Source of the DNA: Azoarcus sp. CIB | Lineage (GTDB): Bacteria > Pseudomonadota > Gammaproteobacteria > Burkholderiales > Rhodocyclaceae | Direction of reading: 5' to 3' | DNA: 64,000 nt | Assembly: GCF_001190925.1 (NCBI RefSeq) | Contig: NZ_CP011072.1 | Span: forward strand, 1,860,001 to 1,924,000 | Shown here: in pieces, positions 7,753 through 16,985 of the stretch | Position numbering within the stretch: the first letter of the stretch is position 1 | How the letters are laid out: each line of letters starts with the position of its first letter | The notes under the pieces: generated by a model | Database searches by the model: none | Told to the model about the DNA's origin: nothing | What the model saw: only the letters and a program-made list of their open reading frames with translations | Made by a program: the position numbers and the translations under genes

Positions 7753-10152
7753 ATGCGCAAACGCAGTGATGGCGGCTGCGGCTGTTCCTCCCTGCCGCAG
7801 CCGCGGGAGTCGTCGCCCGCCGAACCTCACAGGGCGCAGTCCCCGATCGACAGCCCGGATTGCCCCACCGATGCGGCGCTACTCCGCAACAATCTTGAAC
7901 CCCTCGACGGCGTGACGGGACTCGACCTCTCCGTGCCCCGGCAAAGGTCGGACGTAAGCGATCGCCCCAACCCGCCGTTCTCGGCCGACGCCGCCTTGCC
8001 AGCCACCGGTGCGCCGGCACAGCGCATCGATGAGACGACTGCTGCCGTGCGCACGACGCTCACGATCGCAGGGATGGACTGCCCGACCGAGGAAGCGTTG
8101 ATCCGGAGCAAGCTCGCCGGCATGGCCGGAGTGGCGGCGCTGGATTTCAACCTTGTCCAGCGTCGCCTGAGCGTGATGCATCGTCCGGGGGCATTGGACG
8201 CGGTCCTCGGCGCCCTGCAAGCCATTGGTCTCGAAGCGAAGATCGAATCGGACGGCACGGAGAGCGCAGCCGCGCCGATCAAGTCCGCACCGAAGACCCA
8301 CTGGTGGCCGATGGCCCTGGCCGGAGTCACTGCGACGTTGGCCGAGGGGGTGTATTGGCTCAACGGCGGCGATCACTGGGCCGTCCTGGTGCTCGCGCTG
8401 GTGTCGATCCTCAGTGGCGGTCTGTCGACCTACAAGAAAGGCTGGATCGCGCTCAGGCATCGCAATCTCAACATCAACGCACTCATGTCGATTGCCGTGA
8501 CCGGCGCGATGCTTATCGGACATTGGCCGGAAGCGGCCATGGTGATGTTCCTCTTCGCGCTGGCCGAGGTGATCGAAGCGAAATCGCTCGATCGGGCGCG
8601 CAACGCAATTCGCGGCCTGATGGAACTCGCGCCCGACACCGCGACCGTGCGCCAGCCCGATGGAAGCTGGGTGGCCGTGCCGGCCAAAACGGTGCCGTTG
8701 GCCGCCGTGGTGCGCGTGCGCCCCGGCGAGCGGATCGCGCTCGATGGCGTGGTGATCCGCGGACGTTCGACGGTCAATCAGGCGCCCATCACTGGCGAGA
8801 GCCTGCCAGTGGACAAGGCCGAAGGCGACAGCGTATTTGCGGGCACGATCAACGAGGCGGGATCGTTCGAATATCGCGTGACGGCCGAGGCGAACCATTC
8901 CACGCTGGCCCGTATCATTCACGCGGTCGAATCGGCCCAGGGCAGCCGCGCACCCACCCAGCGATTCGTCGACCAATTCGCCCGGATTTACACGCCGGCC
9001 GTGTTCGCCGTCGCGCTGCTGGTGGCCATCGCACCCCCGCTGGCCTTTGGCGGCGCATGGATGGACTGGATCTACAAAGCGCTGGTGCTGCTGGTAATTG
9101 CCTGTCCGTGTGCGCTGGTAATTTCGACGCCGGTTACCATCGTCAGCGGTCTCGCCGCGGCCGCCCGCAAGGGCATTTTGGTCAAAGGCGGCGTGTATCT
9201 CGAAGAGGGGTGCAAGCTCGCCACGCTGGCGCTCGACAAGACCGGCACGATTACGTACGGCAAACCCGCCCAGACTGACTTCGTCGCGCTAAGCGATGAT
9301 GCGAACAGGATCCATATTCTGTCAGGCAGCCTCGCCGCGCGCTCCGATCATCCGGTCTCGCTGGCGATCGCCCGGGCGGCGACCGATCTCGGATGGGTGC
9401 TGCGCGAGGTGGCCGATTTCGCTGCCATTCCCGGCCGGGGGGTGCGGGGCAGCATTGACGATCACCCCTATCACCTCGGCAATCATCGACTGATTGAGGA
9501 GCTCGGGCTGTGCTCGCCCGACATTGAAAGGAGGCTCGACACGCTAGAGCGACAGGGCAAGACGGCGGTGCTATTGGCCAACCAGACCGGGGTGCTCGCC
9601 ATTTTCGCGGTCGCCGACACCGTGCGCGAGACGAGCAGGCAGGCGATCGCCGACCTGCATTCCCTCGGCGTGAGAACGCTGATGCTCACCGGAGATAACC
9701 TTCACACCGCCGAAGCGATCGCCGGCGCGGTGGGTATCGATGAGGCAAGGGGCAACCTGCTGCCCGAAGACAAACTCGCGACCATCGAATCGCTCCTGGC
9801 GAACGGCAAGGGTGGCAAGGTCGGCATGGTGGGCGACGGCATCAACGATGCTCCTGCGTTGGCCCGCGCGGACATCGGCTTCGCGATGGGGGCAGCCGGT
9901 ACGGACACCGCCATCGAGACCGCGGACGTGGCGCTGATGGACGACGACCTGCGCAAGATCCCCGCCTTCTTGCGTCTGTCGCGCGCCACCGCTGCGGTGC
10001 TGACACAGAACATCGCTCTTGCACTCGGCATCAAGGCGGTGTTTCTGATGCTCACCTTTACCGGGCAAGCCACGATGTGGATGGCGGTATTCGCCGACAT
10101 GGGGGCCAGCCTTCTGGTGGTAGGAAATGGTTTGCGCTTGTTGCGGCGATAG
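7753..10152 (+). CDS. cadA: P1B-type Zn/Cd/Pb-exporting ATPase
   Basis: This 799-residue inner-membrane ATPase pumps divalent soft metals to the periplasm. The N-terminus has a Cys cluster (GGCGCSS), a degenerate first HMA-like unit and a second one with GMDCPTEE in place of CxxC, a variant common in Cd/Pb/Zn pumps. The CPC transport motif is at residues 451-453, the phosphorylated DKTGT begins at about 495, and the hinge [13 protein letters not shown] lies near the C-terminus. The start at 7753 has an AAGGAA ribosome site and clears the promoter. It is controlled by the divergent cadR. A Met-rich periplasmic protein follows 47 bp later. Confidence 0.92.
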   Translation: MRKRSDGGCGCSSLPQPRESSPAEPHRAQSPIDSPDCPTDAALLRNNLEPLDGVTGLDLSVPRQRSDVSDRPNPPFSADAALPATGAPAQRIDETTAAVRTTLTIAGMDCPTEEALIRSKLAGMAGVAALDFNLVQRRLSVMHRPGALDAVLGALQAIGLEAKIESDGTESAAAPIKSAPKTHWWPMALAGVTATLAEGVYWLNGGDHWAVLVLALVSILSGGLSTYKKGWIALRHRNLNINALMSIAVTGAMLIGHWPEAAMVMFLFALAEVIEAKSLDRARNAIRGLMELAPDTATVRQPDGSWVAVPAKTVPLAAVVRVRPGERIALDGVVIRGRSTVNQAPITGESLPVDKAEGDSVFAGTINEAGSFEYRVTAEANHSTLARIIHAVESAQGSRAPTQRFVDQFARIYTPAVFAVALLVAIAPPLAFGGAWMDWIYKALVLLVIACPCALVISTPVTIVSGLAAAARKGILVKGGVYLEEGCKLATLALDKTGTITYGKPAQTDFVALSDDANRIHILSGSLAARSDHPVSLAIARAATDLGWVLREVADFAAIPGRGVRGSIDDHPYHLGNHRLIEELGLCSPDIERRLDTLERQGKTAVLLANQTGVLAIFAVADTVRETSRQAIADLHSLGVRTLMLTGDNLHTAEAIAGAVGIDEARGNLLPEDKLATIESLLANGKGGKVGMVGDGINDAPALARADIGFAMGAAGTDTAIETADVALMDDDLRKIPAFLRLSRATAAVLTQNIALALGIKAVFLMLTFTGQATMWMAVFADMGASLLVVGNGLRLLRR

Positions 10153-10199
10153 GGGAGCAGAAGTCTGAAGGCATTTTTCAATCTACAGGAGGCTGCAAA

Positions 10200-10718
10200 A
10201 TGAAAAAAACGACTTTGATCGCGGCGATGATGGCTGCCGTGCTTCCAGCGCTGCCGAGCATAGCTCAGCAAACGGCGCCCCCTCCCGCGAAAGACGCTCA
10301 GGTGCAGCGGAAAGCACCCGACGTCGCCGAGTTCGACAAGCAAATGGCGCAGATGCAGCAGAACATGCAGCAGATGCAGGAGCAAATGGAGAAGATCCGT
10401 CAGGTTCAGGACCCGCAGGAACGGCAAAAGCTGCTTCAGGAACACTGGGCGACCATGCAGAACAGCATGGCAATGATGCACGGCATGTGGGGGCCCGGAA
10501 TGATGGGATGCTGTGCAAGCGGCCCGATGATGGGAGGGGGAATGAAAAGCGGCCACATGATGGGCTGGCGTGGAATGGGCGATTACTACTCGAAACTCAC
10601 GCCGGATCAGATGAAGCAGCGCCAGTACATGATGGATCGATACATGGGCATGCAGCAGCAGATGATGGACCACATGATGCAGCATCAGAATTACATGTGG
10701 ATGCAGCCTTCTCGGTGA
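10200..10718 (+). CDS. Met/His/Gln-rich periplasmic protein
   Basis: A 172-residue secreted protein of unknown function. A signal peptide (MKKTTLIAAMMAAVLPALPSIA) is followed by a short Pro-rich linker, a coiled-coil-like Gln/Met helix (MAQMQQNMQQMQEQMEKI), and a C-terminal half very rich in Met, His and Gly with one CC pair (MMGCCASGPMMGGG). Such Met motifs often bind Cu(I), Ag(I) or other soft metals; here that is inference. A strong ribosome site (AGGAGG) precedes the start and it probably shares the cadA transcript, with a terminator 45 bp downstream. Confidence 0.75.
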   Translation: MKKTTLIAAMMAAVLPALPSIAQQTAPPPAKDAQVQRKAPDVAEFDKQMAQMQQNMQQMQEQMEKIRQVQDPQERQKLLQEHWATMQNSMAMMHGMWGPGMMGCCASGPMMGGGMKSGHMMGWRGMGDYYSKLTPDQMKQRQYMMDRYMGMQQQMMDHMMQHQNYMWMQPSR

Positions 10719-10760
10719 GAAGGATGGGGAGTCGGCCCCCGGTCTACCGGCCTTGGCTTC

Positions 10761-10790
10761 GGGCCCAATCTTTCGGGTTGGGCTTCTTTC
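10761..10790 (+). terminator. Rho-independent terminator after cadA unit
   Basis: GCCCAA (10763-10768) pairs with TTGGGC (10778-10783) across a short loop and is followed by TTCTTTC. It closes the cadA and Met-rich protein unit. Confidence 0.75.
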
Positions 10791-10860
10791 CCGACGACGA
10801 TATCGACAAGCGCGCGATCCCTGAATACATTGCTGCATCATTACCGGAGCTGAACCCGAA

Positions 10861-11325
10861 TTGACCAAGATCGACCGATGCTTGCGGGACAATACTCTGT
10901 CTGGCGCCGCCTGGTTTCTGGTGCTTGCGTGTTTCGGGGTCAGCGGCGTCGCGACGCTGGGTACGCTCGCGCTCAGCGGAATCATGCAACTACCGTGTTG
11001 CGTGCTGTGCTTGTATCAGCGGATCTTCCTGTTTCCCTTGGTTCCCGTAACGTTCGTGGGACTCATCATGTTCGACCGCAGGGTGGCGTACTTCTCACTC
11101 CCGTTAGCCGGTATCGGCTTGCTGCTCGCGGTTGTCCACCTATTTGTGATTACTGAAACCATACCCGCGGCCGAGGCGTTCAAGTCCTGCATCCAGGGCA
11201 TACGCGACTCAAAGCTACAAGCCATGATGTGGTTCGGATTCGAGACGATCCCAATGTTGTCGACGGCGGCGTTTTCCGTTATCAACGCGCTGTTGGTGGC
11301 GGCACATCTCAAAATTTCAAAATGA
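10861..11325 (+). CDS. DsbB-like disulfide bond formation protein
   Basis: A 154-residue membrane protein with four predicted TM helices. The segment MQLPCCVLCLYQRI carries the CxxC and the Gln-Arg of DsbB, which reoxidises DsbA using quinones. The second periplasmic loop has only one Cys (FKSCIQGIRDSK), whereas classical DsbB has two, so the redox relay may differ. The frame opens with TTG at 10861; no better start keeps the first TM helix, so this start is tentative. It stands alone between cadA and ynfA; a link to metal stress on periplasmic thiols is plausible. Confidence 0.78.
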   Translation: MTKIDRCLRDNTLSGAAWFLVLACFGVSGVATLGTLALSGIMQLPCCVLCLYQRIFLFPLVPVTFVGLIMFDRRVAYFSLPLAGIGLLLAVVHLFVITETIPAAEAFKSCIQGIRDSKLQAMMWFGFETIPMLSTAAFSVINALLVAAHLKISK

Positions 11326-11358
11326 CCACGAGCGTTTGCCTTGTCGCGCTCCTCACTC

Positions 11359-11697
11359 CTAAATTTCCCCCGACGGCTGCAGCGCAATGACCGCCATCCC
11401 GACCAGTGCGATGGCCGCACCTGCGATATCCCAGCGCGTCAGCAGCACGCCATCGATGAACCGCAGCCATAGCAAGGCAACGGCGATGTACATGCCCCCA
11501 TACGCCGCGTAAGTTCGTCCCGCCGCGGTGGGATGCAGCGTCAGCAGCCAGGCAAACAGTGCCAGGGACAGCGCGGCCGGGACCAGTAGCCAGGCGGTCT
11601 TACCCTGCTTCAGCACCAGGAACGGCAGATAGCAGCCGATGATCTCGGCGAGCGCCGTGACCGCGAATAGCGCGCTCAATCTGGCCAATTCGATCAC
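11359..11697 (-). CDS. YnfA/UPF0060 family small membrane protein
   Basis: A 112-residue protein with four TM helices and the family hallmarks: [31 protein letters not shown] and a final [15 protein letters not shown]. YnfA proteins are SMR-like; some are reported to export small toxic molecules, but the role in metal operons is not established. The start is GTG at 11697, overlapping the merR stop by 4 bp (GTGA), so it is co-translated with merR. A truncated beginning of the same gene follows the second merR at 21111-21137. Confidence 0.88.
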   Translation of the reverse strand: MIELARLSALFAVTALAEIIGCYLPFLVLKQGKTAWLLVPAALSLALFAWLLTLHPTAAGRTYAAYGGMYIAVALLWLRFIDGVLLTRWDIAGAAIALVGMAVIALQPSGEI

Positions 11698-12107
11698 GGG
11701 CGCCCCTGCAACGAAGCAATGAGTGGGCAGGTTACCGCCCCATGTGACGATCCGCAGCGGGCAACCAACTGGTTCAGCACCGCTTCGATGTTGCGCAGAT
11801 CAGCGAGTCTCACTCGCACGTCCCCGAGTTTGAGTTCGGCGAGGATACGCGCTTCGTCGCAATGGGCGCCGTCCTCCAGTTTCAGCAGTTCGCCGACTTC
11901 ATCCAGCGAAAAGCCGAGCCGTTGTGCAGATTTGATAAAGCGCACCCGGGCAAGGTCCTCGTCGGCGTAGCGGCGAATGCTGCTGCGCGGCCGTTCAGGT
12001 TCGGGAAGCAGGCCCTTGCGCTGGTAGAAACGGATGGTCTCGACGCCGACCCCCGCCGCTTCTGCCAGAACCCCGATGGAGAAACCGGCCGAGTGGATTT
12101 TCATCAT
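11694..12107 (-). CDS. merR: Mercury-responsive regulator MerR, copy 1
   Basis: A 137-residue MerR protein that represses and, with Hg(II), activates the mer promoter. [23 protein letters not shown]. The three Hg-binding Cys are present: one in GAHCDEA and two in [14 protein letters not shown] (Cys-x8-Cys). The start used is the first of two adjacent ATG codons. It differs from copy 2 at only a few residues (for example KIHS versus KIPS, and ILAEL versus SLAEL). It can bind the operator beside it, but its own merT is broken, so it may serve mainly as an extra regulator for the second mer operon. Confidence 0.92.
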   Translation of the reverse strand: MMKIHSAGFSIGVLAEAAGVGVETIRFYQRKGLLPEPERPRSSIRRYADEDLARVRFIKSAQRLGFSLDEVGELLKLEDGAHCDEARILAELKLGDVRVRLADLRNIEAVLNQLVARCGSSHGAVTCPLIASLQGRP

Positions 12108-12109
12108 GC

Positions 12110-12140
12110 TTGATTCCGTACTTAAGTACGGAAGTAAGCT
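12110..12140 (+). promoter_or_regulatory. mer promoter/operator, copy 1
   Basis: TTGATT (12110-12115) and TAAGCT (12135-12140) are 19 bp apart and enclose the perfect mer dyad CCGTAC-TTAA-GTACGG (12116-12131). The -35 has one change (T for C) from copy 2, which should weaken it slightly. Confidence 0.88.
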
Positions 12141-12146
12141 TACACC

Positions 12147-12362
12147 ATGCACCCGAAAAGCTCGATCGAGAATCTCCCGCGCCGTGATGGGCGCGGCAGC
12201 CTGCTCACCGGCGGCGTGGCGGCCATCCTGGCTTCCGCCTGTTGCGTGGGGCCATTGGCGCTGCTTGCGCTCGGCTTCTCCGGTGCATGGATTGGTACTC
12301 CGACGGCCCCTGAGCCCTGGTCATGGATACCCAAGCGTTCCAACACTTGTTGGCACAACTGA
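12147..12362 (+). pseudogene. merT: merT, truncated by IS insertion
   Basis: The first 57 codons match intact merT at 21587, including the first TM helix with the Hg-binding pair in ASACCVGP. After base 12318 the sequence switches to IS1595-type DNA and the frame ends shortly after in unrelated residues. The second and third TM helices and the cytoplasmic Cys loop are missing, so the product cannot carry Hg(II) across the membrane. The rest of this mer operon is not found to the right of the element. Confidence 0.88.
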
Positions 12363-13320
12363 GCCAACTCAGCGGGAAGCAGAAGTCCCTTCTTTTGGGT
12401 GCGCTTCATGAGCCGCCCCGGCAGGATGAGCTTGAAGGTGCGGTGCCGGACCTGCATATCTGCCCTCATTGCGGCGCGCCATCAGCGCAATTGGCCTCGT
12501 GGGACTGGAGTCGCGGTCTGCGCCGTTATCGTTGTCGGGCGTGTGGGCGCACCTGCAATGCTTTGACCGCCACACCGCTGGCGCATTTGCGCAAAGGCGA
12601 TTTGGCGAGACTATGCCGATGCATTGATCAGTGGCCTGACGGTCAGGCAGGCAGCGCGATACTGCGGCATTAGCAAGAACACGGCGTTTCTATGGCGACA
12701 TCGTTTTCTGTAAGCGGTGGCCGGACATCATGACGAGCATGAGAACGGTATCGTTGAAGCCGACGAGACATTCTTCCTGGAGTCGTTCAAGGGGCAGCGC
12801 CACTTGCCCAGAGCGCCGCGCCGGCGCGGCGGAGTGGGGGCGACTCTTGGCACCGGAAAAGACCAGATTCCGGTGATGACGGTGCGAGACCGTCAAGGGT
12901 ACGCCGCCGATTTCAAGCTGACCCAACTCGATGCCGCGCACATGCAGGACGCACTGCAGCCGCTGATTGATCGCGAGTCGGTCTTATGTACGGGCGGGGC
13001 CGCCGTCTACGCCGCCTTTGCGCGACGCTGTGGCATCACCCATCGGGTGGTGTATGCCAAACCCAAGCAGAGCGAGTCCGTGAGGGCGCCTTCCATATCC
13101 AGAACGTCAATGCCTATCACAGCCGGCTCAAGAACTGGATGGCACGCTTTCACGGTGTCGCGACCAGCTACCTCGTCAATTACCTCTGTTGGCGACGCAT
13201 GCCGGAACGCTACCGGAAAGCTATCCGACCCGCGCACTGCCTGTACGAGGCCGTCGGACGTCCCATGCAACACGTAATTGGGACATTGCGCTTCATAACG
13301 GTCTCTTGATGTCCGCTGAC
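12319..13320 (+). mobile_element. Degenerate IS1595-family insertion
   Basis: Foreign sequence begins abruptly at 12319 inside merT, shown by comparison with the intact copy at 21587-21961. It carries a transposase of the IS1595 type broken by three frameshifts. The right boundary is set roughly, after the last transposase codons and before the cusF terminator; no clear terminal repeats or target duplication were found. The merT 3' part is absent on the far side, so the insertion was accompanied or followed by deletion. Confidence 0.75.
12323..13309 (+). pseudogene. IS1595-family transposase, three frameshifts
   Basis: The reading frame begins at 12323 with a zinc ribbon (CPHCGAPSAQ ... YRCRACGRTCNAL). 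It shifts near 12610 into a frame reading [19 protein letters not shown], shifts again near 12713 into the DDE/ISXO2-like domain (NGIVEADETFFLESFKGQR, TRGGAAVY-like region), and shifts a third time near 13080 into [17 protein letters not shown] and [11 protein letters not shown]. Together these make a complete IS1595-type transposase in order, but no single frame can produce it, so it is inactive. Confidence 0.85.
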
Positions 13321-13341
13321 CGATCGTCCGCGGTTTGCGAA

Positions 13342-13371
13342 AAGCTTTGGAGGCGATTTCCCCCAAAGCTT
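13342..13371 (-). terminator. Terminator at end of first cus operon
   Basis: AAGCTTTGG (13342-13350) and CCAAAGCTT (13363-13371) form a perfect 9-bp stem with a 12-nt loop. On the minus strand the stem is followed by TTTTCG. It lies 12 bp after the cusF stop codon. Confidence 0.7.
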
Positions 13372-13382
13372 CGTAGCACCGC

Positions 13383-13739
13383 TTACTTGACCGTGGTCAC
13401 GAGATAGCCCTTGCCTTCCTTCACAAATTCGAAGTCCACCTTCTTGCCGTCGGCGAGCCTGTCGAACAGCGTCTTGTCTTTGATGCCGAAGGTCATGGTC
13501 ATCGCCGGCCAGTTCATGCTCTTGACCGCTTCGTGGGCGAAAGTCACCGTACCGGCCGCGGTATCCATCGCCTTGACGACGCCGACGGCCGTATGCGTCG
13601 TCGTGCCCGCGGCGGATGGCTTGCCCATGTCCATGCCTTTCATGTCCATGTTCTTCATGTCGTCCATCTTCTGCTGTGCGAAGGCGCTGCCTGCCAGCAT
13701 CAGGGTGGCCAGAACGGATGCGAGAATCGTCTTCTTCAT
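13383..13739 (-). CDS. cusF: CusF-type periplasmic Cu(I)/Ag(I) chaperone
   Basis: A 118-residue periplasmic metallochaperone that hands Cu(I)/Ag(I) to the CusCBA exporter. Signal peptide MKKTILASVLATLMLAGSAFA, then a Met-rich linker (MDDMKNMDMKGMDMGK), then the CusF OB-fold. The binding motif is visible: His in FAHEAVKSMNWPAMTMTFG with the Trp and the two Met. It is the last gene of the minus-strand operon, 90 bp after cusA, and is followed by a hairpin terminator. A second, partial CusF lies at the right edge of the window. Confidence 0.9.
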   Translation of the reverse strand: MKKTILASVLATLMLAGSAFAQQKMDDMKNMDMKGMDMGKPSAAGTTTHTAVGVVKAMDTAAGTVTFAHEAVKSMNWPAMTMTFGIKDKTLFDRLADGKKVDFEFVKEGKGYLVTTVK

Positions 13740-13829
13740 GAGGTGCGTCCTTTCGTTGAGGGCGTGGGTGAAATTCGGGGGCTGATCGGTTCATCGGGAA
13801 ATTGCACAGGCTTGCACGAGTCGATCGGA

Positions 13830-16800
13830 TTACATCTGCAGCACCTCCTTTCCCGCGTCCGGCGCGAGATGGCGCCGCCGCAGCAGCAGATAGGCGGCCG
13901 GGATCACGAACATCGACAGCAGCGGTGCGGTGATCATGCCGCCGACCATCGGTGCGGCGATGCGCTGCATGACCTCGGAGCCGGTCCCCGTGCCCCACAT
14001 GATGGGGAACAGGCCTGCGAGAATCACCGCGACGGTCATCGCCTTGGGCCGCACGCGCAGCACCGCGCCCTCGCGGATGGCGTCGAGCAGGTCGGCGCCG
14101 CCGTTCCTGCCGCGGTCGATACGCTCGTCCCAGGCGCTCTTCAGGTAGAGCAGCATGATCACGCCGAACTCGGCCGAGACGCCGGCCAGCGCGATGAAAC
14201 CCACGGCCCCGGCCACCGACAGGTTGTAGCCGAGCAGGTACAGCAGCCAGATGCCGCCGACCAGCGCGAAGGGCAAGGTCGCCATGATCAGCAAGGCCTC
14301 GTCGAAGCGCTTGAAGGTGAGATACAGCAGCACGAAGATGATGAGCAGCGTGAACGGCACCACCACCTTCAGCTTCGCCGTTGCCCGCTCCAGGAACTCG
14401 AACTGGCCTGACCACGACACCGAATAGCCCGGAGGCAGCTTCACCTGCTCGGCCACCGCACGCTGCATGTCATGGACCGCCGAACGCAGGTCGCGCCCGC
14501 GGATATCCACGTATACCCAGCCCGACAGGCGGGCGTTCTCGCTCTTCAACATCGGCGGGCCGTCCACGACCTCGACCCGCGCCACGTCCGAGAGCAGGAT
14601 GCGCGCCCCGCGTTCGGTGACGATCGGCAACCGGCGGATGCGCTCGACCGAATCGCGGATCTCGCGCGGATAGCGCACGTTGATCGGAAAGCGCGACAGG
14701 CCTTCGACCGTCTCGCCGATGTTCTCGCCGCCGATGGCCGACGACACCACCGACTGCACGTCGGCGATGTTCATGCCGAAGCGTGCGGCGGCGTCGCGAT
14801 CGATCGTCACGTCGAGGTAGCGGCCGCCGGTCAGCCGCTCGGCCAGCGCCGACGACACGCCGGGCACGTCCTTGAGCACACCCTCGATCTCGGCCGTGAT
14901 GCGGTCGATTCCGGCCAGCTGCGTGCCCGCCACCTTGACGCCGACCGGGCTCTTGATGCCGGTGGCCAGCATGTCGATGCGGTTGCGGATCGGCGGCACC
15001 CAGATATTAGCGAGGCCCGGCACCTTGACGATGCGGTCGAGCTCGTCGACCAGCTTGTCCGGCGTCATGCCCGGCCGCCATTCGCTGCGGGGCTTGAACT
15101 GGATCGTGGTCTCGAACATCTCCAGCGGTGCCGGGTCGGTCGCCGTCTCGGCGCGCCCGGCCTTGCCGAACACGCTCGCGACCTCGGGCACGGTCTTGAT
15201 CAGGCGGTCGGTCTGCTGCAGCAGCTGCGCGGCCTTGCCCGCCGACAGGCCGGGCAGCGCCGTCGGCATGTAGAGCAGATCGCCTTCGTTGAGCGGCGGC
15301 AGGAACTCCCCGCCGATGTGCTGCAGCGGCCAGAGGCTCGCAACCAGGAGCAACGCGGCAACGATCAGGCTGATCTTGGGGGCACGAAGCACGGCATTGA
15401 GCAGCGGCTGGTAGGCGGCAATCAGCCAGCGGCTGAGCGGGTTGCTCTGCTCGTCCGGAATACGGCCGCGGATCAGGTAACCCATCAGCACCGGGATCAG
15501 GGTCACCGCCAAACCGGCGGCTGCCCCCATGGCGTAAGTCTTCGTGAAGGCCAGCGGTGAAAACAGCCGTCCTTCCTGCGCTTCCAGCGTAAAGACGGGG
15601 ATAAAGGACAGCGTGATGATGAGCAGCGAGAAGAACAGCGCCGGGCCGACTTCGGCGGCCGAGTCGCCAATGACCCGCCAGTGCGCCTCCCCGGTCAGCT
15701 CATGCCCGGGGTGTTCGTGCTTCCACTGCTCGAGATGTTTGTGGGCGTTCTCGATCATCACCACCGCGGCATCCACCATGGCGCCGATGGCGATGGCGAT
15801 GCCGCCCAGCGACATGATGTTGGCGTTGACGCCCTGGTAGCGCATGACGATGAAGGCGGCGAGGATGCCGAGCGGCAGCGAGACGATGGCGACGAAGGCC
15901 GAGCGCAGGTGGAAGAGGAAAATGAAGCAGACCACCGCGACGACGATGAACTCCTCGACCAGTTTGTGGCCGAGGTTGTCGACGGCGCGCTCGATCAGGC
16001 CGGAGCGGTCATAGACCGGCACGATGTCCACGCCCGCGGGCAGGCCCGACCGTAGCGACGCGAGCTTGGCCTTGACCGCCTCGATGGTCTCCAGCGCGTT
16101 CTTGCCCGTGCGCATGACGATGATGCCGCCGGCGGCCTCGCCTTCGCCGTCGAGTTCGCCGATCCCGCGGCGCATCTCGGGCCCCACCTGCACCTGTGCG
16201 ACGTTGCCCAAGCGTACGGACACGCCGGCGTCAGTCGTCGTCAGGGGAATTTTGCGGAAGTCGTCCAGCGATTGCAGGTACCCCGACGCGCGTACCATGT
16301 ACTCGGCCTCGCCGAGCTCCAGTACCGAGCCGCCGTTCTCCTGGTTGGCCCGCTGGATGGCTTCCACCACCTTGCCGTGCGGCAGGTTGTAGGCGCGCAG
16401 CTTGTCCGGGTCGAGCACCACCTGGTACTGCCTGACCATGCCGCCGATCGAAGCCACCTCGGCGACGTTGCGCACGGCCTTGAGCTCATACTTCAGGAAC
16501 CAATCCTGCAGGGCGCGCAATTGGGCCAGGTCGTGCTGCCCCGTGCGGTCGACCAGGGCGTATTCAAAGACCCAGCCGACGCCGGTCGCATCCGGGCCGA
16601 GTGCGGTCTTGGCGCTCGCCGGCAGGCGCGACTGCACCTGATTCAGGTATTCCAGCACGCGAGAGCGCGCCCAGTAGAGGTCGGTGCCGTCCTCGAACAA
16701 TACGTAGACGAAGGAGTCGCCGAAGAACGAGAAGCCGCGCACCGCCTTGGCGCCCGGCACCGACAGCATCGTGGTGGTGAGCGGATAGGTGATCTGGTTT

Positions 16801-16985
16801 TCGACGACCTGCGGCGCCTGGCCCGGGTAGGTGGTGCGGATGATGACCTGCACGTCGGAGAGGTCGGGTAGTGCATCGAGCGGGGTCCTGCCGACCGACC
16901 AGACGCCCCACGCCGCCACCATCGCGGTGGCCAGCAGCACGAGGAAACGGTTGTCGATGGACCAGCGGATGAGCCGGGCGATCAT
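13830..16985 (-). CDS. cusA: CusA-type HME-RND efflux pump
   Basis: This 1051-residue inner-membrane RND pump drives Cu(I)/Ag(I) export using the proton gradient. TM1 is at about 14-31, followed by the HME signature [17 protein letters not shown]4 carries [22 protein letters not shown], where the Asp is the proton-relay residue; [12 protein letters not shown] is the Cu/Ag-type variant. Two large periplasmic loops and twelve TM segments are present in normal order. The cusB stop and cusA start overlap by 4 bp. It is 1051 residues long, the normal size, and appears intact. Confidence 0.93.
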   Translation of the reverse strand: MIARLIRWSIDNRFLVLLATAMVAAWGVWSVGRTPLDALPDLSDVQVIIRTTYPGQAPQVVENQITYPLTTTMLSVPGAKAVRGFSFFGDSFVYVLFEDGTDLYWARSRVLEYLNQVQSRLPASAKTALGPDATGVGWVFEYALVDRTGQHDLAQLRALQDWFLKYELKAVRNVAEVASIGGMVRQYQVVLDPDKLRAYNLPHGKVVEAIQRANQENGGSVLELGEAEYMVRASGYLQSLDDFRKIPLTTTDAGVSVRLGNVAQVQVGPEMRRGIGELDGEGEAAGGIIVMRTGKNALETIEAVKAKLASLRSGLPAGVDIVPVYDRSGLIERAVDNLGHKLVEEFIVVAVVCFIFLFHLRSAFVAIVSLPLGILAAFIVMRYQGVNANIMSLGGIAIAIGAMVDAAVVMIENAHKHLEQWKHEHPGHELTGEAHWRVIGDSAAEVGPALFFSLLIITLSFIPVFTLEAQEGRLFSPLAFTKTYAMGAAAGLAVTLIPVLMGYLIRGRIPDEQSNPLSRWLIAAYQPLLNAVLRAPKISLIVAALLLVASLWPLQHIGGEFLPPLNEGDLLYMPTALPGLSAGKAAQLLQQTDRLIKTVPEVASVFGKAGRAETATDPAPLEMFETTIQFKPRSEWRPGMTPDKLVDELDRIVKVPGLANIWVPPIRNRIDMLATGIKSPVGVKVAGTQLAGIDRITAEIEGVLKDVPGVSSALAERLTGGRYLDVTIDRDAAARFGMNIADVQSVVSSAIGGENIGETVEGLSRFPINVRYPREIRDSVERIRRLPIVTERGARILLSDVARVEVVDGPPMLKSENARLSGWVYVDIRGRDLRSAVHDMQRAVAEQVKLPPGYSVSWSGQFEFLERATAKLKVVVPFTLLIIFVLLYLTFKRFDEALLIMATLPFALVGGIWLLYLLGYNLSVAGAVGFIALAGVSAEFGVIMLLYLKSAWDERIDRGRNGGADLLDAIREGAVLRVRPKAMTVAVILAGLFPIMWGTGTGSEVMQRIAAPMVGGMITAPLLSMFVIPAAYLLLRRRHLAPDAGKEVLQM

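Larger units (their letters stand above)
11671..12318. repeat. 648-bp direct repeat, copy 1 (merR and start of merT)
   Basis: The stretch is nearly identical to 21111-21758 in the same orientation. It covers the 5' end of ynfA, all of merR, the mer promoter and about 170 bp of merT. Only scattered single-base differences are visible (for example TTGATT here versus TTGACT in the -35). Copy 1 ends exactly where the IS1595-type sequence begins. Confidence 0.9.

Noticed and set aside
14472-15560. Plus-strand open frame of 362 residues inside cusA
   Set aside because: Antisense shadow: Arg/His/Asp-rich with no domain, while the opposite strand has a complete HME-RND pump.
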